From Thiomicrorhabdus sp. 6S3-12 (GTDB lineage Bacteria > Pseudomonadota > Gammaproteobacteria > Thiomicrospirales > Thiomicrospiraceae), in the NCBI RefSeq assembly GCF_017571475.1, contig NZ_JAGETW010000003.1, forward strand, positions 186,001 to 250,000: a stretch of 64,000 nt of DNA, given 5' to 3'. A program made the translations under genes and the position numbers. This document shows positions 27,536 to 37,082 of this stretch, piece after piece. Under the pieces are notes generated by a model that was not told where the DNA came from, made no database searches, and saw only the letters and a list, made by a program, of their open reading frames with translations. Numbering within the stretch: position 1 is the stretch's first letter; each line of letters begins with the position of its first letter.

Positions 27536-28789
27536 ATGATGACTCCATTCACCTATCAAAACGGCACCCTGTTTGCCGAGAACGTATCCCTGGCGCAACT
27601 GGCCGAAAACTACGGAACGCCGCTGTATGTTTATTCACGCAGCGAACTGGAAAACCGCTGGAACGCTTTCGATCAGGCTTTCGGAAAACAGCCACATCTT
27701 GTCTGTTATGCGGTCAAAACCAACTCCAACATTGCCGTTCTCAATGTACTGGCAAAACTAGGAGCCGGTTTCGATATCGTTTCACAAGGCGAACTGGAAA
27801 GAGTGCTGCGTGCCGGCGGCGATCCGAAGAAAGTGGTTTTTTCCGGGGTTGCCAAGCAGCCTGTGGAAATCCGCCGCGCGCTGGAAGTCGGCATCCGCTG
27901 CTTCAATATCGAATCCCATGCCGAACTGGACCGCATTCAGCAGGTTGCCGAAGAGATGGATCAGGTCGCCTCTGTGTCGATTCGCGTCAACCCGGATGTC
28001 GATGCCAAAACGCACCCTTATATTTCCACCGGTTTGAAAGACAACAAATTCGGTGTAGATATCAACACCGCCCCGGAACTCTACCAGAAGGCCGCGGACT
28101 GCAGTCATGTCAAACCGGTCGGAATCGACTGCCACATCGGTTCGCAGCTGACCGAAATCACTCCTTTCGTCGATGCTCTAGAGCGTGTTTTGGCGCTGAA
28201 GAATACCTTGCAAGAACAGGGAATCGAAATCCATCACCTGGATCTCGGCGGCGGTCTGGGCATTACCTATACCGATGAGACCCCTCCGGCCATCAGCGAC
28301 TATATCGGTGCGCTTCTAGACAAGCTGAACGATCCGGATATGGAAGTCATTATTGAACCGGGGCGAGCCATTGCCGGAAACGCCGGCGTACTGTTGACGC
28401 AGGTCGAATTCCTTAAGCCGACCGAGCATAAGAATTTTGCGATTATCGACGCCGCCATGAACGATTTGATCCGTCCGGCTCTATATCAATCCTATCAGGA
28501 CATTGTCGCCGTTACGCCGCGTGAAGACGGGCTGCAAGCGCAATGGGATCTAGTCGGTCCGGTCTGCGAAACCGGCGATTTCCTTGGTAAAGACCGCTCG
28601 CTTAACCTGCAGACTGGCGATCTACTGGCGGTTAAATCCGCCGGCGCTTACGGCTTCACCATGGCCTCCAACTACAACACCCGCCCCCGCGCGGCGGAGA
28701 TCATGGTTGACGGCGACCGGACGCATCTGATCCGACGCCGTGAAACCTACGACGACCTGATCGGTCTGGAAACACTGATCGAGGACTAA
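27536..28789 (+). CDS. lysA: diaminopimelate decarboxylase
   Basis: PLP enzyme forming lysine from meso-diaminopimelate. The 417-residue protein has the PLP lysine in CYAVKTNSN, then GAGFDIVSQGELERVL, CHIGSQLTEI, HLDLGGGLGITY, EPGRAIAGNAGVL and VGPVCETGDFLG. Two ATG codons lie in tandem at 27536 and 27539; either could be used. No dapF follows; a strong terminator ends the unit. Confidence 0.96.
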   Translation: MMTPFTYQNGTLFAENVSLAQLAENYGTPLYVYSRSELENRWNAFDQAFGKQPHLVCYAVKTNSNIAVLNVLAKLGAGFDIVSQGELERVLRAGGDPKKVVFSGVAKQPVEIRRALEVGIRCFNIESHAELDRIQQVAEEMDQVASVSIRVNPDVDAKTHPYISTGLKDNKFGVDINTAPELYQKAADCSHVKPVGIDCHIGSQLTEITPFVDALERVLALKNTLQEQGIEIHHLDLGGGLGITYTDETPPAISDYIGALLDKLNDPDMEVIIEPGRAIAGNAGVLLTQVEFLKPTEHKNFAIIDAAMNDLIRPALYQSYQDIVAVTPREDGLQAQWDLVGPVCETGDFLGKDRSLNLQTGDLLAVKSAGAYGFTMASNYNTRPRAAEIMVDGDRTHLIRRRETYDDLIGLETLIED

Positions 28790-28810
28790 GCTCGCCTCGC
28801 TCTGAAAAAG

Positions 28811-28851
28811 AAAAAGCCCGCGGATAATCTCTTATCCGGCGGGCTTTTTTT
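28811..28851 (+). terminator. terminator between lysA and the convergent gene
   Basis: AAAGCCCGCGGATAA pairs with TTATCCGGCGGGCTTT around the loop TCTC, with A-tract and T-tract on the two sides, so it can work in both directions. Confidence 0.9.
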
Positions 28852-28894
28852 ATGATTTATGACATCTATTTATCGTTCGCGTCGCGCTATCCGC

Positions 28895-30130
28895 TTATTC
28901 CGCGTTTTTAGGCAATTGCTGCAACAGCCATAGATGCAGATCGCTGAGTTGCCTGGCCTGCGCCAGACAGTTATCCTCGCCGCGGATTTTCAAAACCTGA
29001 GCCTGAATTTCAGGTTGCGAAACATCCGGCCATTTGATTTCGGCCGCCCACAGACGAACATCCCCATCGTCCGAGCTCTCGCGCCAAACCACAATCGAAT
29101 GCTGCGGCGGCATGACCTTGGCAAGCAACCACCACGGATGCTGTAGCACGCGACTGATAAAAAGCAATTCTTCTTCACGCTCGATGACTTTCGGCTGCTC
29201 GCTGATAAAGCCGCTGTCTACAGAGCGCTGCCCGCTTTCAGGCATAGCTTCCGACAGCCACTGCTGATAAAGGCGCTCGACATCGGTCAGAAAACGGCAT
29301 TCGGCCAGTTGCGCGATCTTGTCCTCTGCATCGAGCAACCCCAGTAACAGTAAAGCATCCTCAAGCAAAGCGACCATTGCCTGACACTGCAACGGACGAC
29401 AAGGCAATTGCGCCAGCGATTTATGCAACCGGCTGCCGATCAGTTGCGGGAAACCGGCCGCCAGAGACAACGCCATCGAATTGATCCGCGGCAGCGCCTG
29501 CAGACCGTTGAGGCGCTTGGGGTCGATAATGCAGGCTTCAATCTGTTCAGCAATCTGTTGATTAACAAAGCGCAGACGCAAATTGCGTAACAGTTTGACC
29601 GTCTCCGCCTTACCCGGCCAACCGAGCTGCTGAACCATTTGCTGCCGGTTGCCGGCCATCAGAGCCACGACATCCGGTTCGGACAGACCGCTGGTCACCA
29701 GACGCCATGCCAGCATCGGGGACTGATCCAACAGTTCGAAAAGCTGCGGGTATTTGGCTGCATAATGCAACAGCGTCAGCTGATGGGAAGGGAAAAGACG
29801 GCACGAGTCCTGAACCCATTTGGGAATCTGCTTCAACCACGGATCCGTCTCCCGGTTTTTCGGCCACTCGAACGGTTTGATAAAATCGGGATACTCGGGA
29901 ATCGGCTCGCCATCGAGCATCATCTTGTCCCAACTCGGCAGAGATATAACCCCCATCTCCGGGAACAGTTTACGCGCATCGACCCAAAGCACCTGATCGA
30001 ACTCTTCCCAGTAGCAGAACTTGCTCAGATGCTTCTGGCGCAGATCCAAAGACGAGCTTTGTGCAAACTGCACCAGCGGTCTCTGTGGCGAACCGGAGAG
30101 TGTTGATCGGAATTGCAGGCCGGATTTCAT
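28895..30130 (-). CDS. conserved hypothetical protein downstream of rlmI
   Basis: A 411-residue soluble protein that I do not recognise. It is rich in Leu, Gln and Trp, with helical repeats in the middle (LTLLHYAAKYPQLFELLDQSPMLAWRLV), somewhat PcfJ-like, but I cannot confirm that. It begins 17 bases after the rlmI stop on the same strand, so it is probably co-transcribed. No signal peptide or transmembrane segment is visible. Confidence 0.75.
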   Translation of the reverse strand: MKSGLQFRSTLSGSPQRPLVQFAQSSSLDLRQKHLSKFCYWEEFDQVLWVDARKLFPEMGVISLPSWDKMMLDGEPIPEYPDFIKPFEWPKNRETDPWLKQIPKWVQDSCRLFPSHQLTLLHYAAKYPQLFELLDQSPMLAWRLVTSGLSEPDVVALMAGNRQQMVQQLGWPGKAETVKLLRNLRLRFVNQQIAEQIEACIIDPKRLNGLQALPRINSMALSLAAGFPQLIGSRLHKSLAQLPCRPLQCQAMVALLEDALLLLGLLDAEDKIAQLAECRFLTDVERLYQQWLSEAMPESGQRSVDSGFISEQPKVIEREEELLFISRVLQHPWWLLAKVMPPQHSIVVWRESSDDGDVRLWAAEIKWPDVSQPEIQAQVLKIRGEDNCLAQARQLSDLHLWLLQQLPKNAE

Positions 30131-30147
30131 CGCATCACATCCGTCAT

Positions 30148-31338
30148 TTACCAGCTGGCACCGACCTTGAAGAACAGGGTCTTGATATACTCGGTCTCAC
30201 CGATAGCCGGGTGTACCGGATGATCCGGTCCCTGATGCCCCTGATCGAACAGCTGAACCTGGCGGTCGATATGACGACCGGCCATCTGCACCGCCTGTAA
30301 AAGCTGATCGCGGGTCAGATGGTGAGAGCAGGAAGCCGACACCAGAATGCCGTCTTTTTCCAGAACGCGCATGGCCAGTTCATTGATGCGTTTATAGGCC
30401 TCAAAGCCCTGTTTGAAGTCTTTCTTGCGCTTGATAAAAGCCGGAGGATCAACAATGACAACATCGTATTTGTGCGCTTCCGCTTTGAGGGCATTCAATA
30501 CATCAAACGCATTGCCCTGAATTGTGATCAGTTTATCCGCTACGCCGTTCAAGGCCGCATTGGTATCTACGCCGTCCAGCGCCAATTCCGATGCATCGAC
30601 ACAAGTAACTTCCTCGGCACCGGCATTGGCCGCAGCCACTCCCCAGCCTCCAAGGTAGCTGAAAACATCCAGAACGCGCTTGCCTTGCACCAGTTGCTGC
30701 AAACGTGCGCGTGACTGACGGTGATCATAGAACCAGCCGGTTTTCTGCCCTTCCTGAATCGGTACCGCAAACTTGGTGTTATTTTCTTCGATCACCAGTT
30801 CTTGCGGTAAATCGCCGATCACCTCTTCATCCAGAGAGAGTCCTTCCAGCTCGCGAGCACCGATATTATTTTTCAAGACGACCGCCTGCGGATGGTAGAG
30901 GTTTTCCAGCACCTGCAGAATATCCGTTTTAACCGCTTCCATACCGGCGGTGGAAATCTGTACCGAGAAGACATCGCCAAAACGGTCGATCACCAGCCCC
31001 GGCAGGCCGTCTGCTTCGGCAAACACCAGACGATAATACGGCTTGTCGAAACTCAGTTCGCGCAGCGCCTGCGCCGCCTGAATACGCTTTTTAAGAAACT
31101 TCATGTTCAGTTCAAGCTTGGCGCTGCGGCTTAATATACGTGCGCAGATCAGAGTATTCGGATTGACATACCCCATACCCAGCGGCTTACCGTTACTGGC
31201 TTCGATAATGACCTGCTGACCGGGAGCGAACTCTTTCAAAGGGGTCTCCTTGGTATCGACCTCATTGCTGAAAACCCATAGGTGCCCCTGCTTGATACGG
31301 CGCTCTTCATTCTTTTTTAAGCGTAAACTGGCTAACAT
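30148..31338 (-). CDS. rlmI: 23S rRNA m5C1962 methyltransferase
   Basis: SAM-dependent methyltransferase of the RlmI/RlmK family, 396 residues. The N-terminal PUA domain (RIKQGHLWVFSNEVD...GMGYVNPNTLICARILS) is followed by the Rossmann domain with VLDVFSYLGGWGVAAA, VDPPAFIKRKKDF and the catalytic cysteine in LVSASCSHHL. The downstream gene of unknown function is likely in the same operon. Confidence 0.95.
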   Translation of the reverse strand: MLASLRLKKNEERRIKQGHLWVFSNEVDTKETPLKEFAPGQQVIIEASNGKPLGMGYVNPNTLICARILSRSAKLELNMKFLKKRIQAAQALRELSFDKPYYRLVFAEADGLPGLVIDRFGDVFSVQISTAGMEAVKTDILQVLENLYHPQAVVLKNNIGARELEGLSLDEEVIGDLPQELVIEENNTKFAVPIQEGQKTGWFYDHRQSRARLQQLVQGKRVLDVFSYLGGWGVAAANAGAEEVTCVDASELALDGVDTNAALNGVADKLITIQGNAFDVLNALKAEAHKYDVVIVDPPAFIKRKKDFKQGFEAYKRINELAMRVLEKDGILVSASCSHHLTRDQLLQAVQMAGRHIDRQVQLFDQGHQGPDHPVHPAIGETEYIKTLFFKVGASW

Positions 31339-31385
31339 TGATTTAATTCTCGCTGCAGACCCGAATCTTTACGGGCATTGAAAAC

Positions 31386-31425
31386 AAAAAGAAGAGAGCG
31401 TTCTCGGGAACGGTTCTCTTCTTTT
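31386..31425 (-). terminator. terminator after gcvH
   Basis: AAAAGAAGAGA pairs with TCTCTTCTTTT, with the inner stem CGTTC/GGAACG. On the minus strand it ends in a T-rich run (TTCTTTTTGTTTTC), just after the gcvH stop. Confidence 0.8.
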
Positions 31426-31450
31426 GCAAAATTAGAATGCGTGTGAAAGA

Positions 31451-31840
31451 TTATTCGGCGTCGATTTGCGCCTGATAATCTTCATCGCTCAGAAGGTTGT
31501 CCAGTTCGGACTCGTCATGTGGCTGAATCTTGAACAGCCACCCGCCATCGTAAGGTTCGTCGTTAATCAACTCAGGCTCGTCTTCCAGCGCTTCGTTATA
31601 AGCGACGATCTCTCCGCTCAGCGGTGCAAAAATGTCCGATGCCGATTTGACCGACTCCAGAGACATCACTTCTTCGCCCTGCGCAACATCCGATCCCAAC
31701 TCGGGAAAAGTAACGCTCATCAGCTCACCCAGAGCCTCCTGAGCGAAATCGGTAATTCCAACAACCGCCAAGCCGTCTTCATCAATATAGACCCACTCGT
31801 GACTATCGGCATATTTTAAATGATTCGGTAAGACACTCAT
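31451..31840 (-). CDS. gcvH: glycine cleavage system H protein
   Basis: Lipoyl carrier of the glycine cleavage complex. 129 residues from the ATG at 31840, preceded by AAAGGAATTT. The lipoylation lysine is in VMSLESVKSASDIFAPLSGEI, and the start LKYADSHEWVYIDEDG is typical. The T, P and L proteins are not in the window. No glycine riboswitch is visible upstream. Stand-alone GcvH can also serve lipoate transfer. Confidence 0.95.
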   Translation of the reverse strand: MSVLPNHLKYADSHEWVYIDEDGLAVVGITDFAQEALGELMSVTFPELGSDVAQGEEVMSLESVKSASDIFAPLSGEIVAYNEALEDEPELINDEPYDGGWLFKIQPHDESELDNLLSDEDYQAQIDAE

Positions 31841-32097
31841 CACAAATTCCTTTGATACGTTTTTGGCAAATCATAACATCAATTAAAGGGAAGTTGCTAA
31901 GAACTCATAAGCCATTCTCGAAAGAACTTCTAAAAAGCGAATTTCCGGTCATTTTACAAACTCACTACTGCACTTAAAGGACCTCTGCGGAGGCATTATC
32001 TTCCCTTGCACTGCGCCAGAAAAAAAGCATTTGGGAAATAGTTGCCGCCCATATAGGCCTTGGATACAATGGTGGCAATTCTACTGACGGTGGCCTT

Positions 32098-32565
32098 ATG
32101 AAAGACCCTAAATTGCGCAATGCACTTCTCTTGCAACTCGTTGAGCAGGCTCAGGACGGGATTGTCGTAGCGGAGAAAGAGGGCGAAGATACCATTCTGA
32201 TCTATGTCAATCCCGCCTTTGAGAAGCTGACCGGCTACAGCGCCGATGAAATCCTCTATCAAGACTGTCGCTTTCTTCAGGGAGATGACACCCATAAGGA
32301 ATCGGTACATAAAATCCGTGAAGCAATTGATAGCAGCCAACCGGTGCGCACTATCCTGAAAAACTACCGCAAAGACGGTTCGCATTTCTGGAATGAACTC
32401 AGCGTCACCCCCTTCTATGACGAACACGATCGACTGACTTACTATATCGGCATTCAAAAAGACGTGACAGAACAGGTCGAGCTGCAAATGGCTCTGGAAA
32501 CGGCCGAAAAGAAAATTGCCGAACTCGAAGCCAAGTTGAAAGCAAAAAATTCAGGCGCCAATTAA
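32098..32565 (+). CDS. short LOV blue-light photoreceptor (PpSB1-LOV-like)
   Basis: A 155-residue protein made of one LOV (PAS) domain and a C-terminal helix. The flavin-binding signature reads YQDCRFLQGDD, with the photoactive cysteine at C57; KNYRKDGSHFWNELSVTPF and YYIGIQKDVTEQVELQ follow, and the end is a Jα-like coiled helix. This matches, from memory, the short LOV proteins of Pseudomonas putida almost motif for motif (VAEKEG, DTILIYVN, GYS, DEILYQDCRFLQGDD). Such proteins have no output domain and act through partners. The gene is convergent with a MerR/LitR-type regulator 23 bases away, its expected partner. Confidence 0.93.
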   Translation: MKDPKLRNALLLQLVEQAQDGIVVAEKEGEDTILIYVNPAFEKLTGYSADEILYQDCRFLQGDDTHKESVHKIREAIDSSQPVRTILKNYRKDGSHFWNELSVTPFYDEHDRLTYYIGIQKDVTEQVELQMALETAEKKIAELEAKLKAKNSGAN

Positions 32566-32588
32566 GCCTGCCTGCCATCATGGCAGAT

Positions 32589-33434
32589 TTAGAAAGAAGC
32601 CGCCTGAATCTGCGGAAGTTCAGCAAACAGCTTGCGGTAAGATTTCAGCTCCATCTGTACGGCCGGCGTCTTCTCCATGCGGCCCTCTTCAAGGGTTACG
32701 AAAACACTGGCCAATCCCGGATAGCCGGTTTCTTCGGCAAATTCAGCCAGACTCCTTTCCGCCAGCATGACAAGGCCACAGCACTGTAATTGCTTTAACG
32801 CCTGAGTGGACGGCAGCGGTTTGATTCCACCCAGAAACGGCACAATTCCCTGATGACTTAACCAGAGTCCGCACAGAACCTGCGCCAACTGGGAGTCAAC
32901 TTTCGAGCTGGAGGCGACATAAACGTTTTGACAATGCCGATGGCCTTTAAGACTCTTAAGACGCTGTTGCGCAAAATACAGACGTGAATACAAACGGGGC
33001 AAGAGCGCACTCTCCCAGCAGATTCTGGCAGACACATCATGCAGATCCACATCCAACTCGCATAACACCTGCAGAGCGGACAGCTCGTCAAATTCAACAA
33101 ACAGCGAGTCGAGCGCGGTCTGCAAAGCGGCGTAATCACCACTCTGCGCGCTGGCTGCGAGCGTATTGGCGATAGAACGCAACTCATTCGGCGCTTCGGA
33201 AGCTTGCGGACTTTCCTGCAAGATCGCCTTGACCTGACTGATCGCAACCCCCTGCCGAGTCAGATCCACCGCACGCTTGAGGACCTCGATGTGCTCGTCG
33301 GTATAGAGTCGATGCCCGCTTTCAGTCCGTACCGGTTCCACCAAACCATAACGACGCTCCCAGGCTCGCAAGGTAATTGCATTTACGCCGGTCAGTCGCG
33401 AGACCTCGCGAATTGGATAAAGAGGTTGGTCCAT
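32589..33434 (-). CDS. MerR-family regulator, class II LitR/PplR type (cobalamin site lost)
   Basis: A 281-residue transcription regulator. Residues 1-75 form a MerR helix-turn-helix (YPIREVSRLTGVNAITLRAWERRYGLV...RLYTDEHIEVLKRA). The C-terminal part resembles the helical and Rossmann domains of CarH/LitR, but the ExHxxG cobalamin motif is replaced by SSSKVDSQL (about 175-183), so it should not bind adenosylcobalamin. In Pseudomonas, class II LitR proteins without B12 work with short LOV proteins. Here the neighbour is exactly such a LOV gene. It is the last gene after photolyase on the minus strand. Confidence 0.88.
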   Translation of the reverse strand: MDQPLYPIREVSRLTGVNAITLRAWERRYGLVEPVRTESGHRLYTDEHIEVLKRAVDLTRQGVAISQVKAILQESPQASEAPNELRSIANTLAASAQSGDYAALQTALDSLFVEFDELSALQVLCELDVDLHDVSARICWESALLPRLYSRLYFAQQRLKSLKGHRHCQNVYVASSSKVDSQLAQVLCGLWLSHQGIVPFLGGIKPLPSTQALKQLQCCGLVMLAERSLAEFAEETGYPGLASVFVTLEEGRMEKTPAVQMELKSYRKLFAELPQIQAASF

Positions 33435-33500
33435 GGCACTCGATCACAGTCAATTAAATTCAAGTCCGCCTATCTTAGACAAGAACGCCCTAAGGCGCAA

Positions 33501-34958
33501 TTAGGCACGCTTCCCGCTCCGTTTGAGTTCGTCGACCCTTAGCAGGTGTTGCGCCCTGCTGCGTTTTAAGTCGACAACCGGATACGGATAATGTTTGCCC
33601 AGGTTAATTCCCTTGAGCACACACTCCTGCGGATAGAGCCATGGCGCGTGAATCGCTTTGCTTGAAAGCATTCGCAACTCCGGCACCCATTTGCGGATGT
33701 AATCGCCTTGGGCATCAAACTTCTCGCTCTGGCGCAAAGGATTAAAAAGCCGGTAGTAAGGCGCCGCATCGACACCGCACCCTGCAACCCACTGCCAGCC
33801 CATGGCATTATTCGCCGGGTCGGCGTCCAGCAGCGTGTCTGCAAACCAGGCCTGTCCGAGACGCCAATTCGCATTGAGATCTTTTGTCAGCAGCGAAGCA
33901 ACCAGCATCCGCACACGGTTGTGCATATAGCCCGTCTCCCAAAGCTCGCGCATGCCGGCATCAATTATCGGAATTCCGGTGTGTCCGCTTTGCCATGCAC
34001 AGAGCGACTCGGCATCATTCTGCCAGGACATATCGGCAAACTTCTGCTGAAAAGGCTCGGTTTCCGTATTCGGGAAAAACCATAACAGCAGACGGGCAAA
34101 CTCGCGCCACAGAAGCTGTCTAAGCCACGGCTGGGCGTTTAGTTGCGGGTTCTCTTCCGCACAGGCAGTTAATTCGAAATAAATCGCCCGCGCGGAGATT
34201 TCTCCGAAATGCAGATAAGCAGAGAGTCGGCTGGTTGCATCCAATGCCGGAAAATCACGGTCATGATGGTAATCGATAATATTTTGCGTGATAAACCCTT
34301 GCAGCTGCCGCCACGCCGCATCCTCTCCGGGCTGCCAGTATTGCATCAGCTTTTGCGCCCAGGGCTGACACTGAATTTCCCGCAGACTCTGTGGCAATTC
34401 AAAGCGTTCACCGGGTAACTGCGGCCAGCGTAACTTAAGCCACTCTTTTTCCTGATTAACTGCACTCTCATCCAACGGCTGCAATGTCGGCAGTTTGTCC
34501 AGAACCGCTTTGTAGAACGGGGTAAAAACGACATAGGGATTGCCCTGTTTATTGACGACTTCGCCGGGCGTAAACCAGAATTCCGAGTGAAACGGCTGCA
34601 GAGCCACTTGGCGTTTTTTGCACAGTTGCAAAGCAAGATTCTGCATTTCCGTAAATGGCTGGCCGACCTGAACACTGTAGAAGACCTGCTGTGGTTCAAT
34701 CTCCTCCAAAGCCAACGCAAACTGCTGCGCAAAATCACCACTGTACAGCAAAAGCTCCGCTCCCTTCTGCCGTAGCGAGGCTTGCAGCCGAAGCAGGCTG
34801 TGCGCAAGCCAGGCACTATTGGCCTGGCCCAGTGCTCGTTGCGGGTCATGAAAATAGACCAGCGCTACTTTGTCGGCCTGCGCAACCGCAGTTTGCAAAG
34901 CGGGAAGATGACTTAAACGCAATTCACGCTGAAGCCACACCAATATCGTTTTCCCCAT
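33501..34958 (-). CDS. phrB: deoxyribodipyrimidine photolyase
   Basis: Light-driven repair of cyclobutane pyrimidine dimers using FADH- and an antenna cofactor. The 485-residue class I protein has the N-terminal antenna domain (VWLQRELRLSHLPALQ), DATSRLSAYLHFGEISARAI, LLWREFARLLLWFFPN, and the FAD region TGIPIIDAGMRELWETGYMHNRVRMLVASLLTKDL and DADPANNAMGWQWVAGCG. GAGGAGAG precedes the start. It is preceded by the cfa-type gene and followed by the LitR-type regulator, all on the minus strand. Confidence 0.96.
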   Translation of the reverse strand: MGKTILVWLQRELRLSHLPALQTAVAQADKVALVYFHDPQRALGQANSAWLAHSLLRLQASLRQKGAELLLYSGDFAQQFALALEEIEPQQVFYSVQVGQPFTEMQNLALQLCKKRQVALQPFHSEFWFTPGEVVNKQGNPYVVFTPFYKAVLDKLPTLQPLDESAVNQEKEWLKLRWPQLPGERFELPQSLREIQCQPWAQKLMQYWQPGEDAAWRQLQGFITQNIIDYHHDRDFPALDATSRLSAYLHFGEISARAIYFELTACAEENPQLNAQPWLRQLLWREFARLLLWFFPNTETEPFQQKFADMSWQNDAESLCAWQSGHTGIPIIDAGMRELWETGYMHNRVRMLVASLLTKDLNANWRLGQAWFADTLLDADPANNAMGWQWVAGCGVDAAPYYRLFNPLRQSEKFDAQGDYIRKWVPELRMLSSKAIHAPWLYPQECVLKGINLGKHYPYPVVDLKRSRAQHLLRVDELKRSGKRA

Positions 34959-35031
34959 ACAATCTCTCCTCGACCCATAGACAGCGTGTTCGACTCATCC
35001 TGCTGAATAGCATGCCGCTCGTTAAGCCACC

Positions 35032-36264
35032 TCAGGAATGCTCCAGCGTGAACTGGTAGACCGAAACCTGCCCACTTTCAAACCCGATTGTGCAGTAATC
35101 CAGATAGTAATTCCAGATCCGCTGAAACGCCTTGTCATATCCCATCTTCTCCAACTGGTCGCTATGGTGATTGAAGCGCTGTTTCCAGAGTTGGCAGGTG
35201 GTCGCGTAATCCGCACCGAAGTCGAGACGATTAACAATTTTAAAACCGTGTGCGTTGCTCAGAGCTTCAAGCTGTGCGACACTCGGCAACAAACCACCCG
35301 GGAAGATGTACGCTTGGATAAAATCTACCCCGGACTGATAACTTTCAGCTTGTTGATCGGCAATCGTAATCACCTGCAACAGCGCTTTGCCGTCTTTTTT
35401 AAGCCGCTGTTTCAGCATTGTAAAATAGCTGTCCCAGTAGGATTTTCCGACCGCTTCAAACATCTCAATCGAAACGACATGATCATACTGGCGGCTTTCG
35501 TGACGGTAGTCCTGCAAAACCACCTCGTAACGCTCGCGCGGAAATTCTTTGAGGCGCTGCAATGCATATTTTTGCTGTTCTGCCGATAACGTCAGCCCTG
35601 TGATGCTTGCCCCTCTTTCCAGGGCACACTGCATAAAGCCTCCCCAACCGCAACCAACCTCCAGGATATGCTCACCGCCGGCAATCCCGAGTTCATTCAG
35701 AATACGCTGGTTTTTGACCATTTGAGCCTGTTGCAGGGAGAAGGTATCGCCCTGGAAAATCCCGCTTGAATAGGTCATAGCCGAATCCAGCCAGAGCGCA
35801 TAAAAGTCATTTCCCAGATCGTAGTGATAGGAGACATTGCGGCGGCTGTTCGCCAGAGAATTGTGTCGTTTTCGGTGCTGCCACAAATGCCGCCAACGAC
35901 CAAACCGGTTGCTCAGCAGAGAATCAAATTGCTCGACATTAAGATGCGCCAGTTTCAGAAGGCGGTAAACAGAGGTTGTTTCAACGGCGCCCTCAAAATA
36001 AGCCTGAGCAAATCCCAAATCACCCTGCGTTTTGAGCAGCCAGTATGTCCGCAAAGGACGCACGACAATCAGTTCGGCATGCGGTCCAGGCTGACCGCCT
36101 TCATAACGACGGCTTCGGCGATCGTCGAAAGTCAGCGTCAGGCTACCGTATTTCAATCGATCGAAAGGCAGCTTCAACAGCATATACTGGATCCACGAAG
36201 GTGCAATGAAACGTTCGCAGACGCTACCCAATAAAGTTCGGCTGGTGGTGAAGTTTTTCAACAT
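35032..36264 (-). CDS. cfa: cyclopropane-fatty-acyl-phospholipid synthase family methyltransferase
   Basis: SAM-dependent enzyme acting on double bonds of membrane phospholipid acyl chains. The 410-residue protein has SYHYDLGNDFYALWLD, the SAM loop ILEVGCGWGGFMQCAL, ITGLTLSAEQ, and SIEMFEAVG. Paralogues in this family make cyclopropane, 10-methyl or furan fatty acids (UfaM). Clustering with a flavin oxidoreductase and a DUF1365 protein favours a specialised role in photo-oxidative stress, but this is inference. It overlaps the DUF1365 gene by 7 bases. Confidence 0.93.
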   Translation of the reverse strand: MLKNFTTSRTLLGSVCERFIAPSWIQYMLLKLPFDRLKYGSLTLTFDDRRSRRYEGGQPGPHAELIVVRPLRTYWLLKTQGDLGFAQAYFEGAVETTSVYRLLKLAHLNVEQFDSLLSNRFGRWRHLWQHRKRHNSLANSRRNVSYHYDLGNDFYALWLDSAMTYSSGIFQGDTFSLQQAQMVKNQRILNELGIAGGEHILEVGCGWGGFMQCALERGASITGLTLSAEQQKYALQRLKEFPRERYEVVLQDYRHESRQYDHVVSIEMFEAVGKSYWDSYFTMLKQRLKKDGKALLQVITIADQQAESYQSGVDFIQAYIFPGGLLPSVAQLEALSNAHGFKIVNRLDFGADYATTCQLWKQRFNHHSDQLEKMGYDKAFQRIWNYYLDYCTIGFESGQVSVYQFTLEHS

Positions 36265-37082
36265 AACTGCATCTCCGAGTGTGAGTATTTAACTTTTTTC
36301 AGTGCCTTAGGGGTGCGGTGAAATTTACCGCCCATAAACCAGATCTTTAAGGCCCACCAGTGAATCATGGTCAACACCTTGAGACTGTTAAAAGGCATCG
36401 CCAAAGCGGCTCTCAACAGCGACTGACGCGTCAGAGGCAAGGCGGTTGCCGCTTGAGTCGCCACCAGCATCGGCTGCTGCCGACAGCTCTGGTAGATACC
36501 CAAGTGAAAAGTATCTCCCGGCGCTTTAAGGCGAAAACGGTATTCGCAGTCCATATCGATAAACGGGGAAACGTGAAACGCTTTATCCGCTTTGGCCTGC
36601 ACCATAGTCGCCAGAGGCGATAAAGGTTCGCCGCGGTTACCCAGTACATAGTGGTGCCATTGACCGAAGGTATTGCTCACTTCGCCGACAATTGCGATCA
36701 GCCGGTTCTGCTCGTCATAGGCATACCACATCGCCAGCGGATTGAAGATAATTCCCAGAAAACGTGGCGAACAGACCAACTCAATGCGCTGCGGCGCATC
36801 TTCTATGCCGTATTCGGCCAAGAGGCTTTCCAGCCACGGACGCCACGGTTTTCCGTCGCGCGCGCCAAAATCCCTGTAATTCAGGCTGTAGAGGTTAAAA
36901 CGATTCAAAGAAAGAAATTTGCAGATGCCTTTGTGTGCACCTAGCTCTTCTTGAATCCGGTCTATCTCGACTCTCAGACTCATGACTTTGTACTGAAAGG
37001 CATAACGCACCGGAAACATCCTTTGATGCATCACCGAGCCAAAATAGACGGCCGATCCTTTCTCATATCCGGACGCATTCAT
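36258..37082 (-). CDS. DUF1365 family protein
   Basis: A 274-residue protein of the DUF1365 family (AVYFGSVMHQRMFPVRYAFQYKVMSLRVEID, LVCSPRFLGIIFNPLAMWYAYDEQ, GQWHHYVLG, KAFHVSPFIDMDCEYRFRL). ATG 37082 forms an ATGA overlap with the flavin oxidoreductase stop, so I prefer it to the longer open frame. The family almost always lies between a flavin amine-oxidase-like gene and a cfa-type gene, as here, and is linked to unusual fatty acid formation; its reaction is not firmly known to me. Confidence 0.9.
   Translation of the reverse strand: MNASGYEKGSAVYFGSVMHQRMFPVRYAFQYKVMSLRVEIDRIQEELGAHKGICKFLSLNRFNLYSLNYRDFGARDGKPWRPWLESLLAEYGIEDAPQRIELVCSPRFLGIIFNPLAMWYAYDEQNRLIAIVGEVSNTFGQWHHYVLGNRGEPLSPLATMVQAKADKAFHVSPFIDMDCEYRFRLKAPGDTFHLGIYQSCRQQPMLVATQAATALPLTRQSLLRAALAMPFNSLKVLTMIHWWALKIWFMGGKFHRTPKALKKVKYSHSEMQLC

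Noticed and set aside
31841-32097. LitR-type operator upstream of the LOV gene
   Set aside because: Only a weak TTACAAAC is present near 31955; no TGTACA or tandem pattern, so light control of the LOV gene itself is not supported.
32570-32587. Terminator between the LOV gene and the regulator
   Set aside because: CTGCCAT-C-ATGGCAG is a perfect palindrome between convergent genes, but there is no T-tract on either side, so I do not call it a terminator; it could still be a binding site.
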